A stretch of 64,000 nucleotides of DNA from Paramecium sonneborni. Its lineage: Eukaryota > Ciliophora > Oligohymenophorea > Peniculida > Parameciidae. The position numbers were made by a program, and so were the translations under genes. The notes beneath the pieces were generated by a model. It had not been told where the DNA came from and did not search any database. It was given only the letters and a program-made list of their open reading frames with translations. Position 1 is the first letter of the stretch, and each line of letters starts with the position of its first letter. Positions 24,522-35,316 of the stretch are shown piece by piece. The stretch spans positions 768,516 to 832,515 of the forward strand of contig CAJJDN010000013.1 of NCBI GenBank assembly GCA_905182985.1, written 5' to 3'.

Positions 24522-25429
24522 TTAATAATTTATTAAAAGTACATTAAAAATAATAAATGGATAAATAACCATTATTACAAAACTTTACTATCACTTCTAA
24601 TCATTTATTTTACATCAAAAGTTCTTTAAACATTTCATTTCAATCATTTTCTCTATTTAAATTATTTTATATTCTTTTATAGCTTCATATTCTATCTATT
24701 ATTGACATTACTCTTTAAATTATTTAGATATTAATATACTATTGAAATATTAACCTTTGAATTTTCTCAGGTTTTTATGTACATCAAATTTATTATTAAC
24801 AAACTATCAGATTATAACTCAAATATTCTCTAAATTTAATAGTTATTCATTCAAATTATTAAGTATAAATTACATTAAATCTTCGCTACTAATTCTGATC
24901 TAATATATCTTAACTAAATATTATATCATAAGAAAAAATTGATTCAATATTTATCCTTATCTTATCATTATTTTATTAAAATTATTAAATGATAATTAAG
25001 AGCTATTATAAATTTTATCATAATTATAAAATCAAATGAGATATACACATTTTTAGTGGAAAAAATTAATAGAAAACCATGGTATCCTCTTAACCCATTT
25101 CATTTTAAAAAATAAAATATAAATTTTAAATTAAACCCAGTTGTTAATGATAATTATATTGAAATAAGAATCATATGTATTTCAGTATATAATCTATATA
25201 AAAATAATTAAATTAAATCAATTCTAACAAAAAGCCTTTTGGCAATGGATAGTTATTAGTTTTTGTTTTTGGAATAAACAATTTTGATATGAGGAAAAGT
25301 ATATTGAATTTGCAACATGAATAAATTACAAAAAGATTCAATTATCTATAAAATTGTTGATTAAAGCGTTCTTTATTTTATCAAAGATTTTTTGGATCAT
25401 TAATTTTTTAATTATTTTTTCATTTATTG
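24522..25429. other. Gene-poor stretch of about 0.9 kb
   Basis: Very AT-rich. A forward frame at 24557-24745 (MDKQPLLQNFTITSNHL) is open for 62 codons, and another frame from 24777 is open for about 70 codons, but no intron joins them and neither resembles a known family. The region may be decayed coding sequence or plain spacer. Confidence 0.35.
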
Positions 25430-26154
25430 ATCTAAGAATATTCATCCTAATATTTTCCATTCATCCAATCATTAAGTAAGTCTAAATTTCTATACTACTA
25501 TTTTAATGTAAAAGCCAAAATTTTTATTATTTAAAATTAAAACTCATACTACCCTATTTAACACTTTTGCCCACTTTTAAATATTTGGTTTACTTATTTC
25601 TCATATTCTAAAAACAAATGTAAGCATTTCAAATAACAAAAAGAAAATTCGCAATTATTCATCTAAATTTCTTAATATTTTTGTTGCAATATATATAGTT
25701 TAAGACTTCAATTCCTAAATATTTTTAGAGATGGAATAATATTTTTACTTTATCTAAACTTACTTTACAATCAATTATGCTAATCTAAGTACAACAAGAT
25801 TTTTCATAAAATTGAAATTGCTATAGTTTGAAAAGGTTATAAATTTCAAGATAATTTTTCTAATACCAGATTAAAAATATTAAAGTCAGAAAGCTTTTAA
25901 ATTAGTTTATATTGAGAAAAAGAATAATATGATTCAAAGATTGTTGATGTAAAGTTGAATTTATTACCTTTCAAAAAACCTCAAATTTGATAATAATTAC
26001 TTCTGAGCATAAGTTCTCCATTAGCCAACATAATGATCTAACATAATATCTTATAAGGAATTAAGATACTATTGCATCCAATCACTATGGATTCTATATA
26101 CAAAAACACAGATATTGGAAGTTGCTTTCCTGCACTTATTTCTGAAAGCATCAT
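25430..26154 (-). pseudogene. Possible gene or decayed gene, reverse strand
   Basis: Protein-like segments follow one another on the reverse strand but in changing frames: from the ATG at 26154 (MMLSEISAGKQLPISVF), through SFLKGNKFNFTSTIFESYY after a possible 21-nt intron, to KVSLDKVKILFHLQKYLGI and finally LLNDWMNGKYQDEYSQINK before TGA at 25430. At least two joints cannot be explained by introns. The gene might be real with sequence errors, or degenerate. No family recognised. The first part falls in the 1,107-bp repeat and recurs at 26934-27262. Confidence 0.35.
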
Positions 26155-26399
26155 TAATAAGATGAATTATAATAAACTAAAGAGAAAATTTATTAGTATA
26201 AAAAAAATATATATCAATTTGGCTTAATCATCTTCATGTTCCAATCCTCAACATGAAAATATTATTTTATAATTTAAATAAGTTTTCCTCATGCTTATAA
26301 AAATATTTTTTAAACATAGACTTTATAAGATTAAAAATTTGATAGTAAATATAAATATAATTATATTTCTTTTTTTGCTTTTTTTAGTTCAATTTACAC

Positions 26400-26932
26400 A
26401 TGAAAATAAAAGAGCCATTTACTTTTTAACAATATGTTGATTGGGCTTTTGAATCAAATAAAGGAACTTATATTCATAAAACTTAGAAGGAATAACTTAC
26501 GAAATCTAATAATTCTATTATGTAAATAGAAGATGACTAATTAAATGATATTATATGGTTATTTAGAAAATGCTAAAACAAAAATGAGCTCGATAATTAA
26601 AATAAGGCATTTACAGAAAAATAACATATTATTAGACATGTTTTTTTATTTCTATTAATTTTGGTTTAAAAAAAACAAGATAAAAGGAAAATTTATACCT
26701 TAATGAATTCAACTGCCATTTAATATGTAAATGAAGACTTGAAGGTTTTTATTGCAGATGAAAAATAAGAAATATTAAAACAGGCTTACTATTCTAAAGA
26801 TTTTGTTACTGTTGGAGTTCATTTTACACAAAATTTCAAATAAATTCTAGATATATGGAGATAGCTGAAAAATTTACCTGAAAATTACTAATTAATGCAT
26901 CCAAATTCAGATACGGATTTTTTATGCGATTT
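26400..26932 (+). other. Duplicate of the N-terminal part of the MORN/Ulp1-like gene
   Basis: Identical to 27508-28040 as far as I can see. It contains the ATG and about 177 codons and is then interrupted by the N at 26933. It should not be counted as a second gene. Confidence 0.8.
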
Positions 26933-26933
26933 N

Positions 26934-27262
26934 GTTTGAAAAGGTTATAAATTTCAAGATAATTTTTCTAATACCAGATTAAAAATATTAAAGTCAGAAA
27001 GCTTTTAAATTAGTTTATATTGAGAAAAAGAATAATATGATTCAAAGATTGTTGATGTAAAGTTGAATTTATTACCTTTCAAAAAACCTCAAATTTGATA
27101 ATAATTACTTCTGAGCATAAGTTCTCCATTAGCCAACATAATGATCTAACATAATATCTTATAAGGAATTAAGATACTATTGCATCCAATCACTATGGAT
27201 TCTATATACAAAAACACAGATATTGGAAGTTGCTTTCCTGCACTTATTTCTGAAAGCATCAT
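26934..27262 (-). other. Duplicate of the start of the uncertain reverse-strand gene at 25430-26154
   Basis: Repeat copy 2 of the segment 25826-26154. It includes the same ATG but ends at the N. Confidence 0.7.
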
Positions 27263-27507
27263 TAATAAGATGAATTATAATAAACTAAAGAGAAAATTTA
27301 TTAGTATAAAAAAAATATATATCAATTTGGCTTAATCATCTTCATGTTCCAATCCTCAACATGAAAATATTATTTTATAATTTAAATAAGTTTTCCTCAT
27401 GCTTATAAAAATATTTTTTAAACATAGACTTTATAAGATTAAAAATTTGATAGTAAATATAAATATAATTATATTTCTTTTTTTGCTTTTTTTAGTTCAA
27501 TTTACAC

Positions 27508-29612
27508 ATGAAAATAAAAGAGCCATTTACTTTTTAACAATATGTTGATTGGGCTTTTGAATCAAATAAAGGAACTTATATTCATAAAACTTAGAAGGAA
27601 TAACTTACGAAATCTAATAATTCTATTATGTAAATAGAAGATGACTAATTAAATGATATTATATGGTTATTTAGAAAATGCTAAAACAAAAATGAGCTCG
27701 ATAATTAAAATAAGGCATTTACAGAAAAATAACATATTATTAGACATGTTTTTTTATTTCTATTAATTTTGGTTTAAAAAAAACAAGATAAAAGGAAAAT
27801 TTATACCTTAATGAATTCAACTGCCATTTAATATGTAAATGAAGACTTGAAGGTTTTTATTGCAGATGAAAAATAAGAAATATTAAAACAGGCTTACTAT
27901 TCTAAAGATTTTGTTACTGTTGGAGTTCATTTTACACAAAATTTCAAATAAATTCTAGATATATGGAGATAGCTGAAAAATTTACCTGAAAATTACTAAT
28001 TAATGCATCCAAATTCAGATACGGATTTTTTATGCGATTTTCCAAGAATTAATACTTAATTCAATTTTATATAAATCTTTAAATTAAAAGAGATAAAGAA
28101 ATAAAAAGAAAATGAAAAAAAAATATTAGAATAAAAATTGCAACAGGAGAGGTTGTTTTAAAGTAATCTGAGAAAAGAATAAATATAATTTATCAAATTG
28201 GTTAAAATTGTTAGTATCAGAAAGCCTAATTATTTCAATCAATAACTATTTCTTTAGCCAAATGGCAATTTGTATTTATCTTTAATTATTAATTAGAATT
28301 CAAGGAAAAATTTGGTTTCCAATAAATTAACCTGATCTTTGTCCATTATGGTTAGATTACAATTTCTAAATCTAATCATTTAATAATTTCAATAACTTAA
28401 ATTAAGAATTAAAATATTACACTGGTTTTATTTCTTATTAAGGTCCTGTAAATGATTATTTCGAACCATAAACTTATGATTATGATAAAGATACAGAAGG
28501 TGTTATGAAAACAATCAATATTTAAGAAACAATTTATAAAGGTGGATTTAAGAATGGTCTTTTTGATGGAAAAAATAGAGTTTATACATTTGGTTGTTTA
28601 ATTTTTTATGGATTTTTTAAGAATGGATAAAAACATGGAGAAGGATATGAATTAGATTCTTAGTAAACGCTAACATATTTTAGAGGAATGTATGAATCAA
28701 ATTTCAAATAAGGTTTGTTTGTTGATTATAAATTGATTAATTACTCAAAAAGAGAAAAAGAATTTTCTAAAATTGGAAATTGGGTTGAATATTATAAGAA
28801 TGGCATAAAATAAAAAGAAATTTCATAATAGGCAGATTAAGTATATAATGTTAATTAAAACCCAGGTCGCAAATTACTAAATTTTAATGAATTTGAAGTA
28901 AATAATTTTTAGTTAGCTTCTCTTCTACCAGGAGGATGGATTAAGTCAAAAATTGTTGATATTTTACTTAAATAATTAACATCTTTAGTAAATTATTCAA
29001 ATTTAATCAATCAAAATATACATTCTACTTAAACATTATTTTTTAATTGTAATTAATGTCAAGATATTTTTGGAAGCATGATTACTTATGATAATGATAT
29101 AAATGATAAGTATAATAATAAATTAATATTTTAGAATATTTTAAAATGCTTTTAAAAAACACTTAGAGTCTAACTATTAATAAAAAAACCAAAAATATGA
29201 TGATCATATGAGTGGTTAAAATAAGATAAAAAATATCAGAATCGTGTTTTATCTTAATTTAGATAGAAGCCACTTCTTATCAGTTGTGTATGAAAATGAG
29301 AAATTATATTTAATCGATTCTTTAGAGGATACAAGAGAGCCGCTCAAAATTTAAATCCAAAAACTATTAATTAAATATTAATTTGAAGTTAAAGATAAGG
29401 ATAACATCAATATTAGCCAACAAAAGAATACTTATGATGATGGAATATACACAATATATTATATCAGCTAATTTATAAAAAATCAAAATTTAACAATCGA
29501 ATAGATGATTGGCTAAAAATTTTTTGAAATTTCGTAATCTAAAATAAATTATTTACGATATTAAATATATTAAAATTTAAAAGGAGATGGAGCATCAATT
29601 ATGTAATTGTGA
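27508..29612 (+). CDS. MORN-repeat protein with a Ulp1/SENP-like C-terminal domain lacking the catalytic Cys
   Basis: About 690 residues. The N-terminal 290 residues are helical and charged with no clear domain. Then come MORN-type repeats (YKGGFKNGLFDGKNRVY and FYGFFKNGQKHGEGYELD), beta-hairpins often found at membranes and in cilia. The last 110 residues look like a C48 (Ulp1/SENP) peptidase core: DRSHFLSVVYENEKLYLIDS supplies the His and Asp, and QQKNTYDDGIYTIYYISQFI is the region where family members have Q...DCG. Here the codon at the nucleophile position reads GAT (Asp), so the domain is probably catalytically dead or altered. One intron lies at 28272-28296. The A-run at 29154-29159 seems one base too long: the frame shifts there between the two halves. 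Confidence 0.7.
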
Positions 29613-30904
29613 TAAATTTAATATATGAAAATAAATTAATGAAATTAATAATTTCTTTATTATTAATTCAAAATAAGTAAAATAAGCTCTTTCACAATCT
29701 TTCAGCCCTTTATCAATCAATAATTATTATTATTACCAAATTTAAAGATTCTTACATCTAAATATATTTTTATTTAGTAAGAAAGTCTTTTAAAGTTATT
29801 TATTTAAAAAACAAGTTTAACTGATTAAGTTCAATGTTTTAACAGCGTAAAGTTCTTTATAAACATTATTATTTTCAATTAAACAATCAAAATAACTAAT
29901 AATAATAATAATAGGACCTACCAAAAAATCTTATTTTAAAAAATTAATTTATTATTTTTAGAGCAAATTCCAAGACTTTATAAAATGCTACTGTGACTAT
30001 ATTTAATATTTAGCGATTAATGGGCTAATATCAATTTAATTATTCACTTTCCTTTTTTAAATTAAGTATACGAACTATACTAATTAAAATTGAAAAATTG
30101 TGTCTAAAATTCTTTATATTGATGGATTATGATAATTATGCATTATGTTAAAAAAAAAATTCTATTTCTATTTTTCATAATAAATCTAGAGTTAGCTAAA
30201 TATGATAAGTATTATTTTTTAATTTTATATTTAAACTTCTTTATTGCTCTAAGATTGTGGAAAAATTCAAAAGAAGAAAAGGTGTTAGTTTTTTTTGTGT
30301 TATTAATTGTATTCTATAATTGAATCTATCAAAGATGCTTCTCAATCTTCAGTAAATAGAAATTAAAAAAAAAAAGAAAAAAATTTAATTTAATATAATT
30401 TTTGTGAAAAAGAGAAAAGCTTTAATATAAATAAAGATAATTTTATTTATAATTATAATTTATTACTTTGAAGGAATAGAAATAATAATAATAATAAAAA
30501 AGAAAGAAGACTTATTCTTAGGTGAAAAATTATATATTATAAAATGATGTACTCAATTAATTATTATTAATATTTAAAAAAGTTTTTTAATATAAATATT
30601 TAGCAAATCAGTAAATATTCACTTATTAAAAGGAATATTGTAGCTTGTTCAAATTCATAAAATTTTAGGAAACAACCCTTTTTCACTGTTTTAGAAAATA
30701 GTATAGAATAATTTGGATTCTTATTATTATATATATAAATATTGTAATATATTGATAAATTTAATTTAATAAAAAAATATTTGAGATTTAAATAATTTGC
30801 ATCATTAATTTCATGATGCAACATTGAGTTTATTTAGTTTGCCTTAATTTTAAATCTGTTTTTGCATTGTTTATAAATTATTCAATTAATAATCAATAAT
30901 TTAA
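29613..30904. other. Gene-poor stretch of about 1.3 kb
   Basis: The longest interval without a supported gene. Weak candidates are a 64-codon forward frame at 30129-30323 that is very hydrophobic (it begins MIIMHYVKKKILFLFF) and directly follows a TGA, and a 160-codon reverse frame at 30342-30824 (MLHHEINDANYLNLKYFF) that grows into low-complexity Leu/Phe sequence. With TGA as the only stop, frames of this length are expected by chance in such AT-rich DNA. No RNA gene or repeat seen. Confidence 0.4.
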
Positions 30905-32185
30905 ATGGACCAGCTGCTAAACTTCCGATCAGGTTCTAAATTATCATACTTTCGATCATCACCAGGATCTAAATTATCTTTTTAAAGTGAAGATGATAGA
31001 GAGACTGCATTATCATCTGATGTTACTCCAAAACCAAAGCCTAAACCTTTATAAGGAATGACTCCCACAACTTTTTCACCAGAAGTTGAAGAAACATATA
31101 AAAGTTCACATAAAAGGGTATCTGTTACAAAAGCTAGAAGTAAACATGTATATTATACTTGTAGCTCCAAAACTATCAAGATTCAGTACCTAAAAAATAA
31201 TTACAGTGAATGAAGGAGATAGAGATGAAGAACCCGAATTAATAGAGAAAGAGTTCTAATAATATTAAATTTAATATTCCCATGTAATTAATGACTAGGC
31301 AAAAATTATGGAAGAATAAATGAAAAAAATTGAAGAAAAAATAAAAGTAAGCCCCAAACTAAATAAAATCAAATCCAAACCTATTTCCATGAGAAATTTT
31401 AAAAAAATAGGAGAATCTAAATCAGATAAATTAATAGATCACCCTTTTAGGCATCTTATATTCAATCCAACAATAGAAGAGGAGATATTTAATAAGCATT
31501 TAAGAATAACACAAAGAGGTTTAATATATTCAAAAAGATGCTTAAAAGGTCCTTCGGATTAATTTATAGAAAAGAAAAAGATTTCTCTCTAAAAAATAAA
31601 TCCTTCAAAATTGAATACTATATTTTTAGATCTTGATGAGACACTTGTTCATTCATGTATTTAAAAAGAAAACTCATAAATTAAAATAAATTAAATTAAC
31701 GATGATGGCAGTTAAAATGAAGTAATTATAATATCTAGTTTTAGATTGGTATAAATGTTAGACCTTATACTTAATATTTTCTGTAAGAACTATCATAATT
31801 TTATACAATCTACATTTATACTGCTTCTTCATAATCATATGCATCAGCTATTATAAACTATCTTGATCCTTAAAAATAATTTATTAGTGGTATTCTAAAC
31901 AGAACAAACTGTATGGAAACTAAAAATGGGTTTTTTATAAAAGATTTAAGAATTGTTGCAGATCTAGATTTAAATAAAACTTTAATAGTTGATAATTTAG
32001 TCCATTCTTTTGGACTATAAATAGAAAATGGGATTCCTATTTTAGAATGGAATGATAATATAGATGATCTGGAACTCAAATATTTACTTGAATATTTAGT
32101 TGATGCATCTGAACAGCCTAACTTAAAAGAGTTCAATGTGGCTCATTTGTAATTAGAATAATTAATTGATTACACAATTAAATGA
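30905..32185 (+). CDS. FCP1/SCP-like (CTD small phosphatase family) protein phosphatase
   Basis: 410 residues after two introns (31140-31164, 31722-31744); exact codon count. The first 230 residues are Ser/Lys-rich and variable. The phosphatase domain begins with NTIFLDLDETLVHSC, carrying the DxDxT nucleophile motif of the HAD family. It continues with VRPYTQYFLQEL, IYIYTASSQSYASAI, the loop FIKDLRIVADLDLNKTLIVD, and NGIPILEWNDNIDD. This is the catalytic core of small CTD phosphatases and Dullard-type enzymes, which remove phosphate from Ser in RNA polymerase II CTD or other proteins. The long N-terminal extension distinguishes it from the shortest SCPs. Substrate cannot be inferred. Confidence 0.9.
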
Positions 32186-32592
32186 TGATTAGAATCTTTC
32201 ATGTTAATCTATTCTATTATTTATTATAACACTTTCTATTTCTAAATTCTAATTATTATTATACTTTTATATATTTAAAATTATAAAATTAAATTGAAAC
32301 CATTAAAATGATGTATTTAAAATATAGTAAAATAGTATTAATATCTTTGAGTTAAACTTAAATAATCCTCTATTATAAGTTTTAGCTAATTTTAAGAATG
32401 AACTTTAATCAATAATTTACAATTCTTAAAAGAAAATTATTTGTTAATACAAATGATAAAGATAATTTAGAATATTGATAAAAAATTAATTTTATTTTCA
32501 AATTCGACATTTAGAGATTTAAGGAAATAAATTTGAGTGAGTAGTTAATTGATTTCAAATAAATTTTTAATCTTTTTTATTTTAAAAATAAA
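32186..32592. other. Intergenic stretch
   Basis: About 0.4 kb of AT-rich DNA between the phosphatase and uL16 genes. I see no gene, RNA or repeat in it. Confidence 0.5.
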
Positions 32593-33296
32593 ATGGGTAG
32601 AAGACCAGCAAGATGCTATAGAGTTAGTAATGGAAAACCATTTCCAAAGTCAAGATATAATAGAGGTGTTCCAGATGCTAAAATTAAGATCTATGATGTA
32701 GGAAGAAAGAAGGCTAATGTTGATGAATTCCCAGTAATAAATAATTAATATAAATTAGGCCACTATTCATATTGTATCAGATGAAAAGGAATAAATTTCA
32801 TCAGAAGCCTTAGAAGCATGTAGAGTTGCCATAAATAAATATATGATTAAGAAAGTCGGAAAAGACGCATTTCATCTTAGATGCAGAGTTCATCCATGGC
32901 ACGTACTCAGAATCAATAAAATGCTTTCATGTGCTGGTGCAGATAGACTTTAAACTGGTATGAGAGGTGCCTTTGGTAAACCTAATGGTTTATGTGCCAG
33001 AGTTAAAATTGGTAGCATTCTCTATTCCTTGAGATGCAAAGATGCATCAATTAATCATGCTATGGAAGCATTAAGAAGAGGAAAGAATAAGTTTCCAGGA
33101 AGATAAAAGATTGTTGTTTCAGCTAAATGGGGATTCACTAACTATTTCAGATCTGACTATCTTAAATATAAAGCTAATGTATTATCATTAATTAATTATT
33201 TAGGATGAATTATAATACTATGGTACACATGTCCACAAATTGAAATAACATGGTCCTTTGGAAAAATTAAAGATTTTCTAAGCCTTAAGAAAATGA
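32593..33296 (+). CDS. RPL10: Ribosomal protein uL16 (L10)
   Basis: 217 residues, near the eukaryotic 214. Reads [18 protein letters not shown], then [49 protein letters not shown] loop ([19 protein letters not shown]), and the conserved C-terminus. It is a large-subunit protein next to the peptidyl transferase centre, and the loop around the GMRGAFGKP motif is functionally important. Introns at 32734-32758 and 33179-33203 (both 25 nt) are required. From 32894 onward the gene lies in the 902-bp repeat and its 3' two-thirds recur after the N block. Confidence 0.97.
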
Positions 33297-33712
33297 TGTG
33301 TTAAGAATAATCATACCATATATTAAATTATTGTATTTAACATTTTTTCATTCAAATTTATTATTATCCCCATTAATTTATGCTTTAAATCATTTAACAT
33401 AAAAAATGATCAATTCTTTTAATTAGATAAATCATTTGACCAGAGCTATTTAGAAAACATTTATATTTTTTTTAATTATAATATTTTAGTAAAATAAAGA
33501 AATAAATATTCTTTAAGTTAAATGATATTTATTTGATAAAAGAATGCTTCAAAACAATTTATTATTATTTAATTTTTTATAATATTATGTTATTAAATCT
33601 AATTATAATTTGTTTGTTGTAAGGGATTGTAAATTAAAAACTAAAAATTTGATGAATTCAAAATAAATGAACTTCCGCAATTACTAATCTTAATTTAATT
33701 ATAAAAACTGAT

Positions 33713-33795
33713 ATGATTAAATTAGAGGATATAATTAAGAAAATTTATCAATTCTTAGCAAAAAATGGATGCATTCTTAGAGCAAGCAGAGTGTA
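33713..33795 (+). other. Truncated duplicate start of the 135-residue gene
   Basis: Repeat copy 1 of the first 28 codons of the gene at 34774-35181, broken by the N block. Confidence 0.75.
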
Positions 33796-33954
33796 NNNNN
33801 NNNNNNNNNNNNNNNNNNNNNNNNNNNNNNNNNNNNNNNNNNNNNNNNNNNNNNNNNNNNNNNNNNNNNNNNNNNNNNNNNNNNNNNNNNNNNNNNNNNN
33901 NNNNNNNNNNNNNNNNNNNNNNNNNNNNNNNNNNNNNNNNNNNNNNNNNNNNNN
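33796..33954. other. Assembly gap (159 N)
   Basis: Undetermined bases between the two copies of the 902-bp repeat. Any reading frame crossing it is meaningless. Confidence 0.99.
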
Positions 33955-34357
33955 CCATGGCACGTACTCAGAATCAATAAAATGCTTTCATGTGCTGGTG
34001 CAGATAGACTTTAAACTGGTATGAGAGGTGCCTTTGGTAAACCTAATGGTTTATGTGCCAGAGTTAAAATTGGTAGCATTCTCTATTCCTTGAGATGCAA
34101 AGATGCATCAATTAATCATGCTATGGAAGCATTAAGAAGAGGAAAGAATAAGTTTCCAGGAAGATAAAAGATTGTTGTTTCAGCTAAATGGGGATTCACT
34201 AACTATTTCAGATCTGACTATCTTAAATATAAAGCTAATGTATTATCATTAATTAATTATTTAGGATGAATTATAATACTATGGTACACATGTCCACAAA
34301 TTGAAATAACATGGTCCTTTGGAAAAATTAAAGATTTTCTAAGCCTTAAGAAAATGA
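33955..34357 (+). other. Partial duplicate of the uL16 gene (3' part only)
   Basis: Copy of 32894-33296: it starts inside the codons for VHPWHVLRI and ends at the same TGA, including the second intron. It has no start codon. It is almost certainly an assembly copy, not a paralogue or pseudogene. Confidence 0.85.
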
Positions 34358-34773
34358 TGTGTTAAGAATAATCATACCATATATTAAATTATTGTATTTA
34401 ACATTTTTTCATTCAAATTTATTATTATCCCCATTAATTTATGCTTTAAATCATTTAACATAAAAAATGATCAATTCTTTTAATTAGATAAATCATTTGA
34501 CCAGAGCTATTTAGAAAACATTTATATTTTTTTTAATTATAATATTTTAGTAAAATAAAGAAATAAATATTCTTTAAGTTAAATGATATTTATTTGATAA
34601 AAGAATGCTTCAAAACAATTTATTATTATTTAATTTTTTATAATATTATGTTATTAAATCTAATTATAATTTGTTTGTTGTAAGGGATTGTAAATTAAAA
34701 ACTAAAAATTTGATGAATTCAAAATAAATGAACTTCCGCAATTACTAATCTTAATTTAATTATAAAAACTGAT
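34358..34773. other. Intergenic stretch (same as 33297-33712)
   Basis: AT-rich spacer between uL16 and the next gene, present in both repeat copies. No feature seen. Confidence 0.5.
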
Positions 34774-35181
34774 ATGATTAAATTAGAGGATATAATTAAG
34801 AAAATTTATCAATTCTTAGCAAAAAATGGATGCATTCTTAGAGCAAGCAGAGTGTATTGTAGAATACCTAATTAGTTTTTACTTTTAAACAATATTCTAA
34901 ACTAGAAACATTAGTTTACTGAAGCAGGGTAGCAATTTTAAAATTTTTTTTCAATCATCATGATTAATGGGTAAAAATAATTTTTGTGTGGTATATCGAA
35001 AATAATTTTTTTGAGATCTACCATTTTTTTAGATAGATCTAAAAATATATATCACATTTTAATCAGTTCCTCCAGAAATAATGTTGAAAATCTTGGTAAA
35101 TTGAAAATAGTAAAATACCATCACATGTATCTAACCAAAGATATGAGTGTTGATAAAAATTGGCTTCTAAAGACTATTTGA
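34774..35181 (+). CDS. Uncharacterised protein, 135 residues
   Basis: A forward frame without introns from MIKLEDIIKKIYQFLAKNG to TGA. Hydrophobic and charged residues alternate as in a small folded protein; it contains a Cys-Arg segment (RASRVYCRIPNQFLL) and a second hydrophobic strand (CGISKIIFLRSTIFLDRS). No transmembrane helix or signal peptide is clear, and I recognise no family. Its 5' part lies in repeat copy 2. Codon usage (Gln by TAA/TAG) matches neighbours, which supports a real gene, but the length alone would be possible by chance. Confidence 0.5.
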
Positions 35182-35316
35182 TTATTTAACTATTCAATTC
35201 TGTAAATTTAAATGATTGATAATATGATCATTTAGATTATGTGCTTGGTTAGTTACTTTGATAAAATGAAAATTATTCACAAATTTATATAATTTATTAC
35301 TTAAAAGCTATCTAGA

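Larger units (their letters stand above)
25826..28040. repeat. 1,107-bp direct repeat flanking a single N (probable unmerged contig overlap)
   Basis: Copy 1 is 25826-26932, position 26933 is N, copy 2 is 26934-28040. The offset is 1,108 and the copies appear identical by eye. As with the other two repeats, the copy boundary coincides with the gap. The MORN/Ulp1-like gene reads continuously only out of copy 2; the start inside copy 1 is cut at the N. Confidence 0.9.
32894..34856. repeat. 902-bp direct repeat flanking 159 Ns (probable unmerged contig overlap)
   Basis: Copy 1 is 32894-33795, Ns occupy 33796-33954, copy 2 is 33955-34856, with an offset of 1,061. The copies look identical by eye. 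Copy 2 begins in the middle of the uL16 coding sequence and copy 1 ends in the middle of the gene that reads on after copy 2. Both genes become complete and single-copy if one copy and the gap are removed. Confidence 0.92.

Noticed and set aside
30129..30323. 64-residue hydrophobic peptide that looks like two membrane helices
   Set aside because: It follows a TGA directly, has no neighbouring support and its Phe/Leu/Lys content is what random AT-rich sequence gives.
33713..34024. Reading frames running through the N block on both strands
   Set aside because: They are made mostly of undetermined bases; frame and content cannot be judged.
32894..34856. A recent tandem duplication of the uL16 gene
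   Set aside because: The copy boundary coincides with the N block and both copies look identical, so an assembly overlap is more likely.
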